From Streptomyces nodosus (GTDB lineage: Bacteria > Actinomycetota > Actinomycetes > Streptomycetales > Streptomycetaceae), in the NCBI RefSeq assembly GCF_008704995.1, contig NZ_CP023747.1, positions 3,746,501 through 3,810,500 on the forward strand: a stretch of DNA of 64,000 nt. The letters run 5' to 3'. Positions 63,275 to 64,000 of this stretch are shown in pieces. The notes beneath the pieces were generated by a model. It was not told the DNA's origin. It did no database searches and was given only the letters and a program-made list of their open reading frames with translations. Both the position numbers and the translations under genes were made by a program. Every line of letters begins with the position of its first letter. The first letter of the stretch is position 1.

Positions 63275-63682
63275 TCAACCGGTGCTCTGTTCCTCCGCCA
63301 GGATCCGGTCCAGTGCCTCGTCCAGATGTGCGTCGAAGTCGGCGAGGGAGCCCTCCTGCCCGAGCGGCACCAGCTTGTCCGTGCGATCGAGGAACGCCAC
63401 CAGCGGCACCGCGCCCGAACGGAACAGGGCACGGTCGGCACCCACCTGAAGCCGGATCAGCACCTCACCGAAGGTGTCCGGTTCGGCGGGAGCGATATGC
63501 ACATCGCCGTCGCCGCACGGCCGGCCCACGCCGTCGACCAGCAACTCGCGTCCGAACGCCCAGGTGACGGGTGCGTCGCCGGGCAAATGGAAGGTCAGCC
63601 GCACGGCATAGGGATCACTGGTCTCGTAGCACAGCTCCACCGGAATGCGGAACGAGAGCTCCTCCGAGACGAGAAAACTCAT
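63275..63682 (-). CDS. ssgA: SsgA, sporulation-specific cell-division activator
   Basis: 135 aa from ATG 63682 (an ATG directly before it is an alternative). SsgA-like proteins occur only in sporulating actinomycetes and help place septa. The sequence MSFLVSEELSFRIPVEL, RLTFHLPGDAPVTWAFGRELL, LQVGADRALFRSG and LVAFLDRTDKLVPLGQE is diagnostic of SsgA rather than SsgB. The ssgR end lies upstream on the same strand, the arrangement known in S. coelicolor. Confidence 0.93.
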   Translation of the reverse strand: MSFLVSEELSFRIPVELCYETSDPYAVRLTFHLPGDAPVTWAFGRELLVDGVGRPCGDGDVHIAPAEPDTFGEVLIRLQVGADRALFRSGAVPLVAFLDRTDKLVPLGQEGSLADFDAHLDEALDRILAEEQSTG

Positions 63683-63812
63683 CATGACCTCTGCCTGCAC
63701 CGACTCGCGCATCGCCTACCCCGTCAGTAGCCGTCGACTGGCCAGGAATGATCCCCCTGACACCTGCTGGAAGTTTGCTGAACGTGCGGAGCAGATCACA
63801 AGGAGTGAGTTT

Positions 63813-64000
63813 TCAGATGCTGATAGAGAGGGCGAGTGTCCCTGACCGGCTTCCGATCTCCGCCTGCAACCGACGTGCCGCCGGAAGCAGCCGGCCGCAC
63901 TGATGGGACGGCATGGAGATCGCCACCGAGGCGGCCGCCCTCCCCCCGGCGGCGGTCAGGGGGAACGCGGCACAGACCGTCCCGAGTGCGTACTCCTGGT
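63813..64000 (-). CDS. ssgR: SsgR, IclR-family activator of ssgA (C-terminal fragment)
   Basis: The minus strand is open from the window edge to TGA at 63813-63815, giving 61 residues: EYALGTVCAAFPLTAAGGRAA...SVAISMPSHQCGRLLPAARRLQAEIGS...GTLALSISI. The E-YALG and VAISMP patterns are the effector-binding domain of IclR proteins. Its position directly upstream of ssgA identifies SsgR, which activates ssgA. The N-terminal part is outside the window. Confidence 0.85.
   Translation of the reverse strand, partial: QEYALGTVCAAFPLTAAGGRAAASVAISMPSHQCGRLLPAARRLQAEIGSRSGTLALSISI

Overview
The window is high-GC actinobacterial DNA, almost certainly Streptomyces. The evidence is the ssgR-ssgA sporulation pair at the right end, the Rex-operator/cydA-cydB-cydCD block, the sco-ecuC-CopCD-dtpA copper operon, many GTG starts, SigE-class sigma and anti-sigma-type ATPases, and a TTA codon in a regulator. 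It looks like the chromosome core not far from oriC: it has three perfect ParB sites (GTTTCACGTGAAAC at 181, 51462 and 51502), two one-mismatch versions (33681, 61620), and two intergenic clusters of DnaA boxes (35822-36158 and 45173-45309).

Layout. 1-4450: end of an unidentified gene, an acyl-CoA ligase with a palindromic operator, a SigE-family sigma factor and two secreted proteins. 4453-16405: an accessory island inserted in a tRNA-Ser(UGA) gene. The intact tRNA is at 16321-16405 and a 56-nt copy of its 3' part at 4453-4508. It is a degenerate actinomycete integrative element (AICE). Integrase, excisionase and a broken Rep survive; a deletion has fused rep to a headless NUDIX gene and the transfer genes are absent. 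Cargo and regulation are a cytosolic protein kinase with an unknown N-terminal domain, an IS5-family element, a zinc-ribbon/GIY-YIG-like protein, a KorSA-like GntR regulator with tandem operators, and a tightly overlapped operon of small proteins.

16400-28000: membrane protein, HtrA-like protease, glycerophosphodiesterase, two HATPase regulators, a SEC-C protein, a primase-polymerase-like protein, a GAF/PP2C protein and aminopeptidase P. 28260-34752: a copper-handling operon (YcnI, Sco, ECuC, CopCD, DtpA). 34847-38522: pheA, a DnaA-box cluster, serS with a HAD phosphatase, and tRNA-Ser(GCU). 38821-44838: two ABC exporter pairs and a hydrolase-reductase fusion. 45364-47907: kptA, a flavin-dependent oxidoreductase and a second HAD phosphatase. 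47914-55519: cydCD, cydB and cydA with a Rex operator, then an aromatic aminotransferase. 55970-64000: LacI regulator, metallophosphatase, membrane protein, TPP riboswitch-thiC, YibE/F protein, ssgA and the end of ssgR.

The core genes serve respiration and copper loading (cyd genes, Sco/ECuC/DtpA), amino-acid metabolism (pheA, aminotransferase, serS), thiamine synthesis and development. The most unusual observations are ParB sites at the centres of long perfect palindromes or inside the TPP riboswitch stem, the DnaA-box clusters, the decayed tRNA-Ser element and its orphan kinase, and a GntR regulator that appears to carry two compensating frameshifts. No searches were run; all calls come from reading the sequence.
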